A stretch of 64,000 nucleotides of DNA. Origin: Pedobacter yonginensis (GTDB taxonomy: Bacteria; Bacteroidota; Bacteroidia; Sphingobacteriales; Sphingobacteriaceae). The position numbers were made by a program, and so were the translations under genes. Within the stretch, counting starts at the first letter, position 1; each line of letters begins with the position of its first letter. The stretch is from contig NZ_QGNZ01000004.1 in the NCBI RefSeq assembly GCF_003173595.1, forward strand, positions 372,001 through 436,000. Reading direction: 5' to 3'. This document shows positions 37,899-47,051 of this stretch, one piece after another. The notes under the pieces were generated by a model, which saw nothing but the letters and a program-made list of their open reading frames with translations, was not told where the DNA came from and ran no database searches.

Positions 37899-38663
37899 TT
37901 ATTTAATCAAATCTGCAAAAACATTACTGTCACTTGCCGGCCGATCTTCAAAATTTGGTCTGTACTCCAATGGCAAATGCGCTTTTATGATGCTCTCATT
38001 TTTATTGTTAAAAATAATTTCTGAGAAGCCCACTAGGTTTGCCATTTCCTTTAAAATTGTTGGCGAAACAACATTGTAATGGTGCCACTGGTTCCATTCT
38101 TGAGTATATACGCCTGTTTTTCCTTTCTTAAAATCGGAATGATCTCTCATACTGGCCGAAATATTTGGGGTATTAATTCTTTGTACGGCCCCTTTTTTCA
38201 TTACTCGAAAGGTTTCTGCTAAAAAAACAAATTGATCGCGTTGATTAAGATGCTCGAAAAAATCTTCATGGAAGATATAATCTACACAATTATCAGGTAA
38301 GGCCAAGCCTTGCGTAATGATATCGATGGCGTAAAAATCAGCGATTGTACCTCGCACTTCCTCATTAAAATGGTGTTGGTAATGCTGCAAATAATTTTCA
38401 AAGGGTTCAAAGGCTAAATCTATGTTAATCCAGTTTTTTAGCACCCTCGGGCCACAGCCGAAGTGTAATTTTAGTGGGTTAATGTTTTTATGGTTTTGAC
38501 TTAAGGATAAATTGTTATTGAGTTTGATGTTTTTATACTTAGTATATGGATATTTTTCTACCCTAACCAGCTCATAACCCACCAAATTTTCTATCTGCTT
38601 TAAAATCTTGAATGATCTATTCTTGATGCCGTTTCGAATATAATTTACGTTAAACTTTGGCAT
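37899..38663 (-). CDS. SAM-dependent methyltransferase
   Basis: A 254-residue protein. The motif I region is LKLHFGCGPRVLKNWINIDL (residues about 67-86), with YIFHEDFFEHLNQRDQFVFL and FRVMKKGAVQRINTPN downstream, the pattern of predicted class I methyltransferases of polysaccharide loci. The first 60 residues are basic. It lies two bases downstream of the Wzt-like gene, so it may methylate the glycan end before or during export, as for methyl-capped ABC-exported O antigens; that role is inference. Confidence 0.75.
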   Translation of the reverse strand: MPKFNVNYIRNGIKNRSFKILKQIENLVGYELVRVEKYPYTKYKNIKLNNNLSLSQNHKNINPLKLHFGCGPRVLKNWINIDLAFEPFENYLQHYQHHFNEEVRGTIADFYAIDIITQGLALPDNCVDYIFHEDFFEHLNQRDQFVFLAETFRVMKKGAVQRINTPNISASMRDHSDFKKGKTGVYTQEWNQWHHYNVVSPTILKEMANLVGFSEIIFNNKNESIIKAHLPLEYRPNFEDRPASDSNVFADLIK

Positions 38664-38665
38664 AA

Positions 38666-39931
38666 TTAGATTGAGTTTTCCCTTTTTGCGTTAAATGGAA
38701 CATTTATTAAACCCTCATTAGCAAAATCATTAGTGTGGCTATATTCTTCTGCAACGGTGAATGATGCAACATCTTTACCAAAAATCCAATCGTTTCCCAT
38801 TCCAAGGTGATTGCCATCATGGCCACCAATGGAAATAAAATATTGTCCTGGTCTTAATAGGTTAGATGGGATGTTAAACACAGACCTAAAATTGCCTACC
38901 CTGGTAAGTAATGGTGTTTGAGCATCTTGCATGGTGAAAATTCTTTCTCCTTCTTTAAAAATGGATAAGGAAACTCTGAATTTTTCCAATTCGCTAATGC
39001 ATTTACCTTTTATCATTATCGTAATGTTGTCTGTTGGGAGCAGCTCGTTCTGAAGAATTTCGCTATCGTTGATGGAAACGCTTTCGAATATTATTTTGCC
39101 TTTTAATGTTCCATCAATTGTGCGGGGCGAAAGTGCCGCTTGTGCTTCGTTTAGATAGTTTGTAATGGCAAGTTTGGTTGGCCCCATGTAACTTAATGCA
39201 CCATTTTTAAGCACAATTCCTTTTTGGCAAAGCTGCCTAATGGCGCCCATATTGTGGCTCACAAACAATACCGTTCTGCCCTCACTTTTACTAACGTCGC
39301 CCATTTTACCAAGGCATTTTTTTTGAAATTCGGCATCTCCAACGGCAAGCACTTCATCTACAATCAAAATTTCAGATTCTAAATGGGCTGCAACTGCAAA
39401 GGCTAAACGCACGTACATGCCAGAACTATAGCGCTTTACGGGTGTATCTAAGTATCTTTCTATCCCCGCAAAATCTACAATTTCATCTAGCTTGCGTTGA
39501 ATCTCTTTTTTCCGCATACCCAAAATGGCCCCGTTAAGAAAGATGTTTTCTTTACCACTCAATTCTGGATGAAATCCTGTGCCCACCTCTAAAAGACTTG
39601 AAATTCGGCCTTTGCCAGAAATTTTTCCAGTTGTTGGGGCGGTAACTTTGCTCAAAATTTTTAATAGGGTACTTTTCCCTGCACCATTTCTTCCGATGAT
39701 GCCAACTGCATCGCCTTGCTCAATTTCAAAGTTGATGTCTTTCAAGCTCCACACCACATTGCTTTCGCTTTTGCTATGCTGATCGTTACTTTCTCCTATG
39801 CGTAAAAACGGATCTTCTTTACCGCGAATACGGGCATACCAACGTTCCAAATCGCGACTAATTGTTCCTGTACCAATTTGCCCGAGCTGGTATGCTTTTG
39901 ATAAGTTTTCTACTTTAATTGCAACGCCCAT
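38666..39931 (-). CDS. wzt: ABC transporter ATP-binding subunit, Wzt-like
   Basis: A 421-residue ATPase of polysaccharide ABC exporters. Walker A is GRNGAGKST (residues 80-88), the signature YSSGMYVRL follows at about 168, and Walker B ILIVDEVLAVGD at about 187. Beyond residue 250 there is an extra C-terminal domain of about 165 residues, as in Wzt, where it recognises the end of the exported glycan. Paired with the permease 9 bases upstream. It powers export across the inner membrane. Confidence 0.9.
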   Translation of the reverse strand: MGVAIKVENLSKAYQLGQIGTGTISRDLERWYARIRGKEDPFLRIGESNDQHSKSESNVVWSLKDINFEIEQGDAVGIIGRNGAGKSTLLKILSKVTAPTTGKISGKGRISSLLEVGTGFHPELSGKENIFLNGAILGMRKKEIQRKLDEIVDFAGIERYLDTPVKRYSSGMYVRLAFAVAAHLESEILIVDEVLAVGDAEFQKKCLGKMGDVSKSEGRTVLFVSHNMGAIRQLCQKGIVLKNGALSYMGPTKLAITNYLNEAQAALSPRTIDGTLKGKIIFESVSINDSEILQNELLPTDNITIMIKGKCISELEKFRVSLSIFKEGERIFTMQDAQTPLLTRVGNFRSVFNIPSNLLRPGQYFISIGGHDGNHLGMGNDWIFGKDVASFTVAEEYSHTNDFANEGLINVPFNAKRENSI

Positions 39932-39940
39932 CTTGATAAT

Positions 39941-40822
39941 CTAAACTGTATCAACAAAATTCCGTTCTACCTTGTTAAATATTACGATACCCACTATAAA
40001 AAGAACAGCAGTTATACCGGTTGCATAGGCCAAGCCATTCCAGCTAAAACTCCCTTCTCCTAAAAAGCCATATCTAAAGGTTTCTATAATGGGTGTCATC
40101 GGATTGTATTCGATAATCCAACTGTATTTAGGATATTTTTCTATTGCGGTAGATAGTGGGTAAATCACAGTGGTTGCATACATCAACAATTGAACGCCAA
40201 AGCCAATTAAAAAAGCAAGATCTCTGTATTTGGTTGTCATGGCAGAAATAATCATGCCAGCGCCTAAGCCTAAAAAGGCCATTAACATTAACAATAAAGG
40301 AAACAATAAAATGGCCCAAGAGATTTGGATGTGGGCCCCAGAAAGATAGTAATAGCCCATGAAAAGTAAAAACAACATCAATTGCACACCAAACCTCACT
40401 AAATTACTTACCACAATACTTAGGGGCATAATTAATCTTGGAAAGTAAACCTTGCCAAAAATACCTGCGTTGTCTTTAAAAACTGATGACGTTTTATTTA
40501 GGCAATCAGCAAAGTAATTCCAAGCGGTTATTCCTGCCATGTAAAATAAGGGTTTGGGCAAGCCATCAGTAGAAATTCCAGCTAGGTTTCCAAATATAAA
40601 GGTGAAGATGATGGTGGTAAATAAGGGCTGGATAAAGAACCATAGCGGGCCTAGGATGGTTTGTTTGTAAAAGGAAACAAAATCTCTACGAACCAACAGC
40701 AACAAGAGATCCCGATAGGCCCAAACTTCACCCAATTTTAAATCAAATAGCGTGGTTTTTGCTTCAATCGTCCAGTCGTGTTCGTGCTCGTTCATTGGGT
40801 TAGTCATCGCTGTTTTAGGCAT
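39941..40822 (-). CDS. wzm: ABC transporter permease, Wzm-like
   Basis: The inner-membrane half of the polysaccharide ABC exporter, 293 residues from the chosen start, with six hydrophobic segments of the ABC-2 type. The N-terminal cytosolic part contains the conserved RRDFVSFYKQTILGPLWFF segment, and the C-terminal half YNPMTPIIETFRYGFLG, both typical. ATG 40822 was chosen over two adjacent upstream TTG codons. Overlaps the upstream GT4 gene by eight bases. Confidence 0.9.
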   Translation of the reverse strand: MPKTAMTNPMNEHEHDWTIEAKTTLFDLKLGEVWAYRDLLLLLVRRDFVSFYKQTILGPLWFFIQPLFTTIIFTFIFGNLAGISTDGLPKPLFYMAGITAWNYFADCLNKTSSVFKDNAGIFGKVYFPRLIMPLSIVVSNLVRFGVQLMLFLLFMGYYYLSGAHIQISWAILLFPLLLMLMAFLGLGAGMIISAMTTKYRDLAFLIGFGVQLLMYATTVIYPLSTAIEKYPKYSWIIEYNPMTPIIETFRYGFLGEGSFSWNGLAYATGITAVLFIVGIVIFNKVERNFVDTV

Positions 40823-41963
40823 CAACAAATTTTTTTCCGGTGGTTCCGGTAGAAATTAATGACGATATTGCTTTTTTATATCTACCATAGTTAAACACTT
40901 CGATACAATCACACTGTAAGTTAAGCTTATCCGCTTTCGTTTGTGGGTGATCTAAAAAGTATTGTATTTTCTCTTCTATATCTTTCAAGTTATCTGGATC
41001 TACCAAAGCACCCAGTCTTCCATTTCTCAACGCATCTACACTGCCATCTTTATTGCCCGCAATTACTTGTAATCCGCTTGCAATGGCTTCTATAAAAACA
41101 ATTCCAAAACCCTCTTTCTTACTCGGCATAATAAACATATCAGATAGTAGGAAATGGTCGGTTACTTCTGCTTCATCAACAAAGCCAATAATCCGAATTC
41201 GTTTTTCTAGATGATGCTTTTTTATCAGTTGGTCTAGTCTGCGCTTTTCGAGATTGTCCCATTTGCCTCCTAATAAGTAAATTAGGTCTGGGTGTTTTTC
41301 CAACAGGGAGGGAAGGAGTTCGATATTGTGATCGTATCCTTTGTATTTTTCTGATGATGATAATCTGGAAAGCGAAAATAAGATGATATTTTTTTCGCTT
41401 AAGTGGTATCGATCTAACAAGAATTTCGGTTTGTCAAAATTTTTTGAGATGTAATAAAACGGATCCAAGCAGTTGTTTAAAACTTCCAACTGTGCCTCGG
41501 GTATGCCGTGTATATTGTGGATTTTGCTTGCTGTAAAATGACTTACGCAAATAATCTTATCTAAACTTTTAAGCACACTCAGTTTTGCTTCTGGCAGTGT
41601 TCGCCAAATTTCTATGCCGTGGGCAATGAGGTAAACCCTTTTTTTGGGTTGCAGTTTTTTAATTAAATAGCCTACATTGAGCAGGTTGATGTGGCTGAGC
41701 ACAATCACATCAGATTGTAAACCTCTAATTAAGGCCTTTAGTACAAAATATTTTCGATTGAAGTTAAAGCCCCTAAATTGATTCTTACTTAGGTATCTAG
41801 AGTCGCGTTCGGAGTTTCGATCGTACATGGAATACACACAAGGCTCTACCTTTTTTTCCTCACTCAAATCATAAAAAACGCGACATAGGGTACGACAAAC
41901 CTTTTCTATACCGCCCGTAAAGCCAAATGTTTTTAAAGTTAGAAAGAGAACTTTAGCTTGCAT
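40815..41963 (-). CDS. Glycosyltransferase family 4
   Basis: A 382-residue GT-B enzyme from ATG 41963: VLFLTLKTFGFTGGIEKV (glycine loop), LFSLSRLSSSEKYKGYDH opening the donor half, and the E-x7-E motif in KEGFGIVFIEAIASGLQV. A longer in-frame start at 42017 is less likely because it lies 54 bases inside the amidotransferase gene and adds residues without similarity to GT4. It overlaps that gene by 11 bases. Probably an early step in repeat-unit assembly. Confidence 0.87.
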   Translation of the reverse strand: MQAKVLFLTLKTFGFTGGIEKVCRTLCRVFYDLSEEKKVEPCVYSMYDRNSERDSRYLSKNQFRGFNFNRKYFVLKALIRGLQSDVIVLSHINLLNVGYLIKKLQPKKRVYLIAHGIEIWRTLPEAKLSVLKSLDKIICVSHFTASKIHNIHGIPEAQLEVLNNCLDPFYYISKNFDKPKFLLDRYHLSEKNIILFSLSRLSSSEKYKGYDHNIELLPSLLEKHPDLIYLLGGKWDNLEKRRLDQLIKKHHLEKRIRIIGFVDEAEVTDHFLLSDMFIMPSKKEGFGIVFIEAIASGLQVIAGNKDGSVDALRNGRLGALVDPDNLKDIEEKIQYFLDHPQTKADKLNLQCDCIEVFNYGRYKKAISSLISTGTTGKKFVDA

Positions 41964-43740
41964 GAAAGATTCGGTAAAGTGCAAATGCTGAAGACCAATG
42001 CAGATTATTATCGCCAAAGGTTTGCATTAAGCCCTTAGCTCTTTTGTTTGTGTAGCGATCTGGATCGGAAATATCTCTATTTTTTCGCATCCATTCTTGA
42101 AAAGGAAAAGTAAATCCCATTTTAGATCGGTTCCAGGTTTCAACAGGCAAATCGTCTTTGTAAGCTTCTACCAACAGTTTTTTCTTTTGTTCGTAGCTAA
42201 ATTTAATCTCATTTGAGATGGAGAGCACCAAGCTCACAAAATTACGATCTAAAAAAGGCACCCTAACTTCAACACCATGACTCATGCTCATAAAATCGGT
42301 ATCCTTTAAAAGCTGATTTTGCATGTACATATTAAATTCGAACCAACTGGCTCTCGTTTCGTTGCTGGTATTTTTTATGTGTGCATTTATTGGAATATTT
42401 TCCAGACACTCGATAACGCTTTTCATGTCAATGTCTAAAAGTTCGGCAATTACATCTGGCGAGTAAACACCCCGCAAACATAAGTATTCACCAATAGGGG
42501 AGTCTAGGCTGAGGTAGTAAAGGCGTTTAAGTTTAATGTTTTTAAAGTAACGCATACTTTTTAAACTGCTTTTACTTAACCAATTTAAATTTTGAATTTT
42601 ATGAATTCTATCAAAAGATGGGTATCCACCAAATAATTCATCGGCACCTAAACCCGAGAGTACCGATTTTATGCCATTTTCTTTGGCGGCTTTGCAAACA
42701 AACCAAGTATTAATGCCATCGTTTGTAGGCTGATCCATGTTTTGAATTACTGTATCAAAATTTTGAACAAAATCTCGATAGGTGATGAGCTGCTCGATTT
42801 TTGTTGCATTGATTTTATTCAATAAACCCGTTCTCTGCTTATGCTCCGAAAAATCGATTTCATCAAAATTGGCAGAAATACAGCTTAGGTTATCTTGGCT
42901 ATATTGATTGGCTAGCACCGTAATAATACTAGAATCTAATCCGCCACTAAATAAAACCCCAATATTTGCATCAGATATGAGTTGATGTTGAATAGATTTG
43001 CTGAGCTCCTCTCTAATTCTCTTTATTGCATAGTTTTCGTCGGTAATGGAAGAGGAACTTTCAAACTCAAAATAAGAAGTAATCTCGCATTTTGCCGTTC
43101 TTAAATCATATCTTAAATAGCTTCCCTTTGCAAAACTGTGGACATTTTTTAATGTGGTATAGGGTTCTGGAATGTGGCCGAAGGCCAAGTAATAGATTTT
43201 CCAGTTTTCATCCTCTTGCGTTATGTTTGCATACTGAAAAGCTTTCACTTCAGAAGCGAAAGTAAGCTGACCATTTTCTAGGTGATAATAGAGCGGCTTG
43301 ATTCCGTTAAAGTCTCTTACCAAATAAACGCATTGTTTGTGCTTATCAAAAATGCTAAAAGCAAAAATGCCATCTAACTTTTCGAAAGATTTTTCGCCCC
43401 AGTGTTGATAGGCATATAAAACAACTTCTGTATCGGTTTGCGTTCTGAAGAGAAAACCCTGTGCGATAAGTTCTGCCCTGATTTCTTTAAAGTTATAGAT
43501 TTCGCCATTGTAGGTAATGGCAAGATTTCCATCTTTGCTTTCCATAGGCTGATGCCCGCCCGAACTTAAGTCTAAAATGGCGAGTCGCCTATTACCCAAG
43601 CAAACATGGGCTTCTAAATCGGTGTACACGCCTCCGTCATCTGGTCCACCATGTTGCATACTGTTGCACATGCCTTTAACTCGATGAGCAAGGGTTTCTA
43701 CAGATTGATTTCGATCAATAATTCCAGCTATACGACACAT
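41953..43740 (-). CDS. asnB: Asparagine synthase (glutamine-hydrolysing)-type amidotransferase
   Basis: A 595-residue protein of the AsnB family. The N-terminal glutaminase has its nucleophile Cys2 (MCRIAGI) and the RRLAILDLS and YNGEIYNF segments; the synthetase half has the PP-loop LFSGGLDSS (about residue 260). It opens the main gene block after a 284-nt leader. In polysaccharide loci such enzymes often amidate uronic acids to uronamides, not free aspartate; that role is inferred from position. Starts at ATG 43740. Confidence 0.88.
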   Translation of the reverse strand: MCRIAGIIDRNQSVETLAHRVKGMCNSMQHGGPDDGGVYTDLEAHVCLGNRRLAILDLSSGGHQPMESKDGNLAITYNGEIYNFKEIRAELIAQGFLFRTQTDTEVVLYAYQHWGEKSFEKLDGIFAFSIFDKHKQCVYLVRDFNGIKPLYYHLENGQLTFASEVKAFQYANITQEDENWKIYYLAFGHIPEPYTTLKNVHSFAKGSYLRYDLRTAKCEITSYFEFESSSSITDENYAIKRIREELSKSIQHQLISDANIGVLFSGGLDSSIITVLANQYSQDNLSCISANFDEIDFSEHKQRTGLLNKINATKIEQLITYRDFVQNFDTVIQNMDQPTNDGINTWFVCKAAKENGIKSVLSGLGADELFGGYPSFDRIHKIQNLNWLSKSSLKSMRYFKNIKLKRLYYLSLDSPIGEYLCLRGVYSPDVIAELLDIDMKSVIECLENIPINAHIKNTSNETRASWFEFNMYMQNQLLKDTDFMSMSHGVEVRVPFLDRNFVSLVLSISNEIKFSYEQKKKLLVEAYKDDLPVETWNRSKMGFTFPFQEWMRKNRDISDPDRYTNKRAKGLMQTFGDNNLHWSSAFALYRIFHAS

Positions 43741-44024
43741 TTTGCTTTATGATGAAGCCAACTTATAATACTCAACAATTAAAATTTTATCTGGTCTGTA
43801 CACAGCTTCGCCCTTTCAGTCACATTTTCTTTTAAAAATAGACTTATCTATTATAGGCCACCATTATTGATGGACTAATCACTTCCTTAAATACAACCCA
43901 CTTTTCAACCCCAGAATGCCTTAAAAACAATCTTTAATTTAGCTCCTAAATGTTTGTGGTTTTAGGGGCAAAATAAAGAAGCTTATTGCAAAGTTTCAAT
44001 CCATAAGCTACCAATCCATTCGCA
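43741..44024 (-). other. Untranslated leader of the polysaccharide gene block
   Basis: This 284-nt stretch between the NusG-like gene and the amidotransferase holds no convincing gene. Imperfect inverted repeats are visible, including a 7-bp pair AGCTTAT / ATAAGCT at 43980-44009 and a longer one around 43942-43970 with a mismatch on the minus strand. No TAnnTTTG element was found on the minus strand. Its length and its place just downstream of an antiterminator gene fit an RNA leader where such a factor could load. Confidence 0.4.
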
Positions 44025-44528
44025 TTAAAATTTCTCAATAAAGCCCATTGAAGTGTTAATTTCAATGGCGTAACCCATATTTTGCAAACGTAAAATAATA
44101 CGTTGCTTGTTGTGAATGGAAACCAATTCTGCCAGCATGCCTTTAAATGGGCCAGCTTTTATGATGACCTTTTCGCCAGTTTTGATTGCAAAATCGAATA
44201 CCTCCAAATCATCTTCAGTAGCCAATAATAATTTTAAATCTTGTATTTGTTTGTCTGGTAAGCTTGCTATATTTCCGGAGAAATAGATAAACCGAGCAAT
44301 GCCATTAGTCATTAAAACTTCTGCATGCTCCTTGGCCGAAATATACACAAACAGATAAGATTTTATGAGCGGTTCTTTAACAATTTTTTTACGATCGCTC
44401 CACTGTTTAAGTGTCTTTTTAAGAGGTAGATAGGCAATAATATCCTTGCGGAGCAGTTCATCGTAAGCTTTTTTTTCTGCCCTCGAACGCGTATAAACTG
44501 GATACCACCTATAATTATTGTCAATCAT
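44025..44528 (-). CDS. NusG-like transcription antiterminator (UpxY-type)
   Basis: A 167-residue paralogue of NusG. The N-terminal NGN domain begins RWYPVYTRSRAEKKAYDELL (about residues 7-26) and includes EPLIKSYLFVYIS (about 52-64); the C-terminal KOW domain is seen in GEKVIIKAGPFKGMLAELVS (about 115-135). In Bacteroidota such proteins (UpxY family) bind RNA polymerase and let it read long capsule operons. Its gene sits just before the leader and some 40 downstream genes, which suits that role. ATG 44528. Confidence 0.88.
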   Translation of the reverse strand: MIDNNYRWYPVYTRSRAEKKAYDELLRKDIIAYLPLKKTLKQWSDRKKIVKEPLIKSYLFVYISAKEHAEVLMTNGIARFIYFSGNIASLPDKQIQDLKLLLATEDDLEVFDFAIKTGEKVIIKAGPFKGMLAELVSIHNKQRIILRLQNMGYAIEINTSMGFIEKF

Positions 44529-44648
44529 TTTTAAGAAAAAATATCGATTTCAGTTTAGCTTATCTATTGTGCAATTGCTTCGTTTCTTGGTTCATCAACT
44601 GAATCTTTGTACTCCTTTTTATCTGCCCGATTTTTTTAGGGTAGGTGA

Positions 44649-47051
44649 TTACTTTTTCCAAAACTCCCACCAACGTTTATCATGGTCGTAGTAACCGCTT
44701 CTGCCGTAGCCTGTATAATTAGAGTAATAATAAGTGCCCGTATTACCATAAGCATAATTGGTGGTATAGATATTAGAGTGAAGCTTTTCGTTGCCAAAAG
44801 AATTCAGAATAATGGCAATGTTATTTAAACTGTACTCTTTTGATAAGCGATCGGGAATACTGGCAGCTCTATTTTTAGAAACTCCAGAACGTATGATAAA
44901 TAAATTCACATCGGCTTGCCTAATCAAAGGAATTGAATCAGAAACCAATCCAACAGGGGCAGTATCAATTATGATATACTCATATTTAAGTCTCAATTTG
45001 GCGATAAGCTCCTGAATTTGATTGCTGTGCAAAAGTTCAGACGGATTTGGAGGTACAGGGCCAGAGGTGATGTAATCGATGTTGTGTTTTTCGTCACTAT
45101 GGATAACTTCCTCCAATGTATTTTGTTTGGCCAGATAGGTGCTTAGCCCGGTTTTATTATCAAAACCAAAGGCTTTATGGAGTTTTGATTTCCTTAAATC
45201 TGCAGCAATTAAAATAACTTTCTTATCAATTATGGATAGTGTGCCTGCAAGATTTAAACTGACAAAGGATTTGCCTTCTCCAGAAATTTCTGAAGTAACA
45301 CAAATTACTTTCGTTGCTTTATCGCTCGCCATAAAGCTTAAATTCGTTCTTACTGATCGTACGGATTCTGCAAATATGGATTTTGGCTTTTCGATAGATA
45401 GTACGCTTTGATGCTCGAAATCTATTTTTTTAGGATATTTTAAAATCACACCGATAATGGGCGTAGCAGTTATCCCTTCAATCGTCTCAATATCATATAA
45501 ATAAGGGTTTAACAATCGTGCTGCTAAGATTAATCCTAAGCCTGCAAATAAGCCCATAAACATGTAAGATGAGTAAATTTTACGGGGGATAGGAGAAATG
45601 GGATAAAATGACGGTTGTGCCTGCCCAATAATTGTAGCGCCAGAAATTACAGCTGCAGAACTGATCTGTGCAGAGAGTTTACGCTCAAAAAGCATCGAAA
45701 ACATCCGCTGATTAATGTCGAAGTTGTTTTGCAATTTTGCAAAATCGTTTTGCTTGGATGGGATGGTGCTTAAGGCTTGGTTGGCACTATTAATTTGCCC
45801 ATTTATGTAATTAATCGTTTTCCGATTTCTTTCGTGAAGCAAACGAATATTGGTGGTAATGGCTTGCTTAATTTCGTTAATCTGACGTTCAATGTCCTTT
45901 ACCGGTTGTGCTTCTGAATTAAAGTTTTGTAATTTATTTTCTCTTAAAATGATTAAAGCGTTGAGTTGAGAAATTAAAGTTGACACCAGTGTGCTATTGG
46001 TTCCTTCAAGATTAAGATTAAACTGAATCTTTTCCTTGTTGTTTTTAATCTGCTCTTCGAGCTGTTGAATGCCCAATTCTTGCAATTGAAGTTGAGCGAC
46101 TTGCTCTTGTAACTGAGAAAGTTTTGAGCTATTAATCTGCTTATCCGTTACCGGATCAATCACTTTATTATTGGTTTGAAAGCTGGATAATTTACTGCCT
46201 ACCTTATTCACTTGTCCATCTAAAAAATCAATCTGACTGTTTAGATAATCAATAGTTTGCTTTGCAGATCTTTTTTTAAGTTCAGCATCGTTTTTAACAT
46301 ATTGTTTAATAATCTCATTCAACACATCGGCAGAAAATGTAGGATTACTATCGGTATGTGTAACCCCCATAATATTGGTGTTTTTTTCTTGCTCATAAAC
46401 GTTTAAGCCAGCCGATGCTCTGCCATACAAATCTCTGATACCGTTAAATTTAAAGCTGTATTTGCCTATTGATGGTATGGCAGATTTAATGGCAAATACC
46501 ATATTGCCCATGTTAATGGGTTGGTTGTACTTATATTTTTCTTGTGTTTTAAATTGATTGTCACTTGTAGAAATTTCAAATGTGTTGGCATCAAGTGGCT
46601 TTACATTATAAGTGGCTCGACTAAAATTTACCGAATCTTGGCTGATGATTTCGACTTCGAAAGGCTTTTTTGGATACAGTTCTGAGGTTCTTACACGGCC
46701 TTCCAAATAATAGCTAACCCTATAATTTAGGTTCTTCAAAGCATTTAAAATCACGTCTTCCGAACGCATGATAATGCCCTCTGTTTGAATTTGATTGGTT
46801 CCAAAACCTCTGTAAGCCGCTGGAGCACTGGGCAACACATTCATTTGCTGATCGCTGTTATCCAACTTTAGCGAGGCAGAGGTAATGTAAATTGGGGTGA
46901 TGGTACGTAAATATAGCCAGGCTATTATAAAACTAATGAGCACGCAGCCGGCAACCCAATACCATCTGCTTAAAAAAATCCGTAGAATTTTCCAATAATT
47001 AATGGTTTGGTTGGCGAGCTTATTTTGTTCGTTTGGACTATTCTGATTCAT
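44649..47051 (-). CDS. wzc: Wzc-like polysaccharide co-polymerase / tyrosine kinase
   Basis: An 800-residue inner-membrane protein. It has a Wzz-type N-terminal domain between two membrane helices (about residues 31-48 and 488-508), a long periplasmic coiled-coil region (about 260-460) and a cytoplasmic BY-kinase domain with Walker A GEGKS at about 590 and an aspartate-rich Walker A' in IAADLRKSK. The C-terminus is a tyrosine cluster (about residues 770-790). Such kinases control chain length and export by cyclic autophosphorylation. TAATG overlap with the upstream export gene. Some 120 noncoding bases separate it from the NusG-like gene. Confidence 0.92.
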   Translation of the reverse strand: MNQNSPNEQNKLANQTINYWKILRIFLSRWYWVAGCVLISFIIAWLYLRTITPIYITSASLKLDNSDQQMNVLPSAPAAYRGFGTNQIQTEGIIMRSEDVILNALKNLNYRVSYYLEGRVRTSELYPKKPFEVEIISQDSVNFSRATYNVKPLDANTFEISTSDNQFKTQEKYKYNQPINMGNMVFAIKSAIPSIGKYSFKFNGIRDLYGRASAGLNVYEQEKNTNIMGVTHTDSNPTFSADVLNEIIKQYVKNDAELKKRSAKQTIDYLNSQIDFLDGQVNKVGSKLSSFQTNNKVIDPVTDKQINSSKLSQLQEQVAQLQLQELGIQQLEEQIKNNKEKIQFNLNLEGTNSTLVSTLISQLNALIILRENKLQNFNSEAQPVKDIERQINEIKQAITTNIRLLHERNRKTINYINGQINSANQALSTIPSKQNDFAKLQNNFDINQRMFSMLFERKLSAQISSAAVISGATIIGQAQPSFYPISPIPRKIYSSYMFMGLFAGLGLILAARLLNPYLYDIETIEGITATPIIGVILKYPKKIDFEHQSVLSIEKPKSIFAESVRSVRTNLSFMASDKATKVICVTSEISGEGKSFVSLNLAGTLSIIDKKVILIAADLRKSKLHKAFGFDNKTGLSTYLAKQNTLEEVIHSDEKHNIDYITSGPVPPNPSELLHSNQIQELIAKLRLKYEYIIIDTAPVGLVSDSIPLIRQADVNLFIIRSGVSKNRAASIPDRLSKEYSLNNIAIILNSFGNEKLHSNIYTTNYAYGNTGTYYYSNYTGYGRSGYYDHDKRWWEFWKK

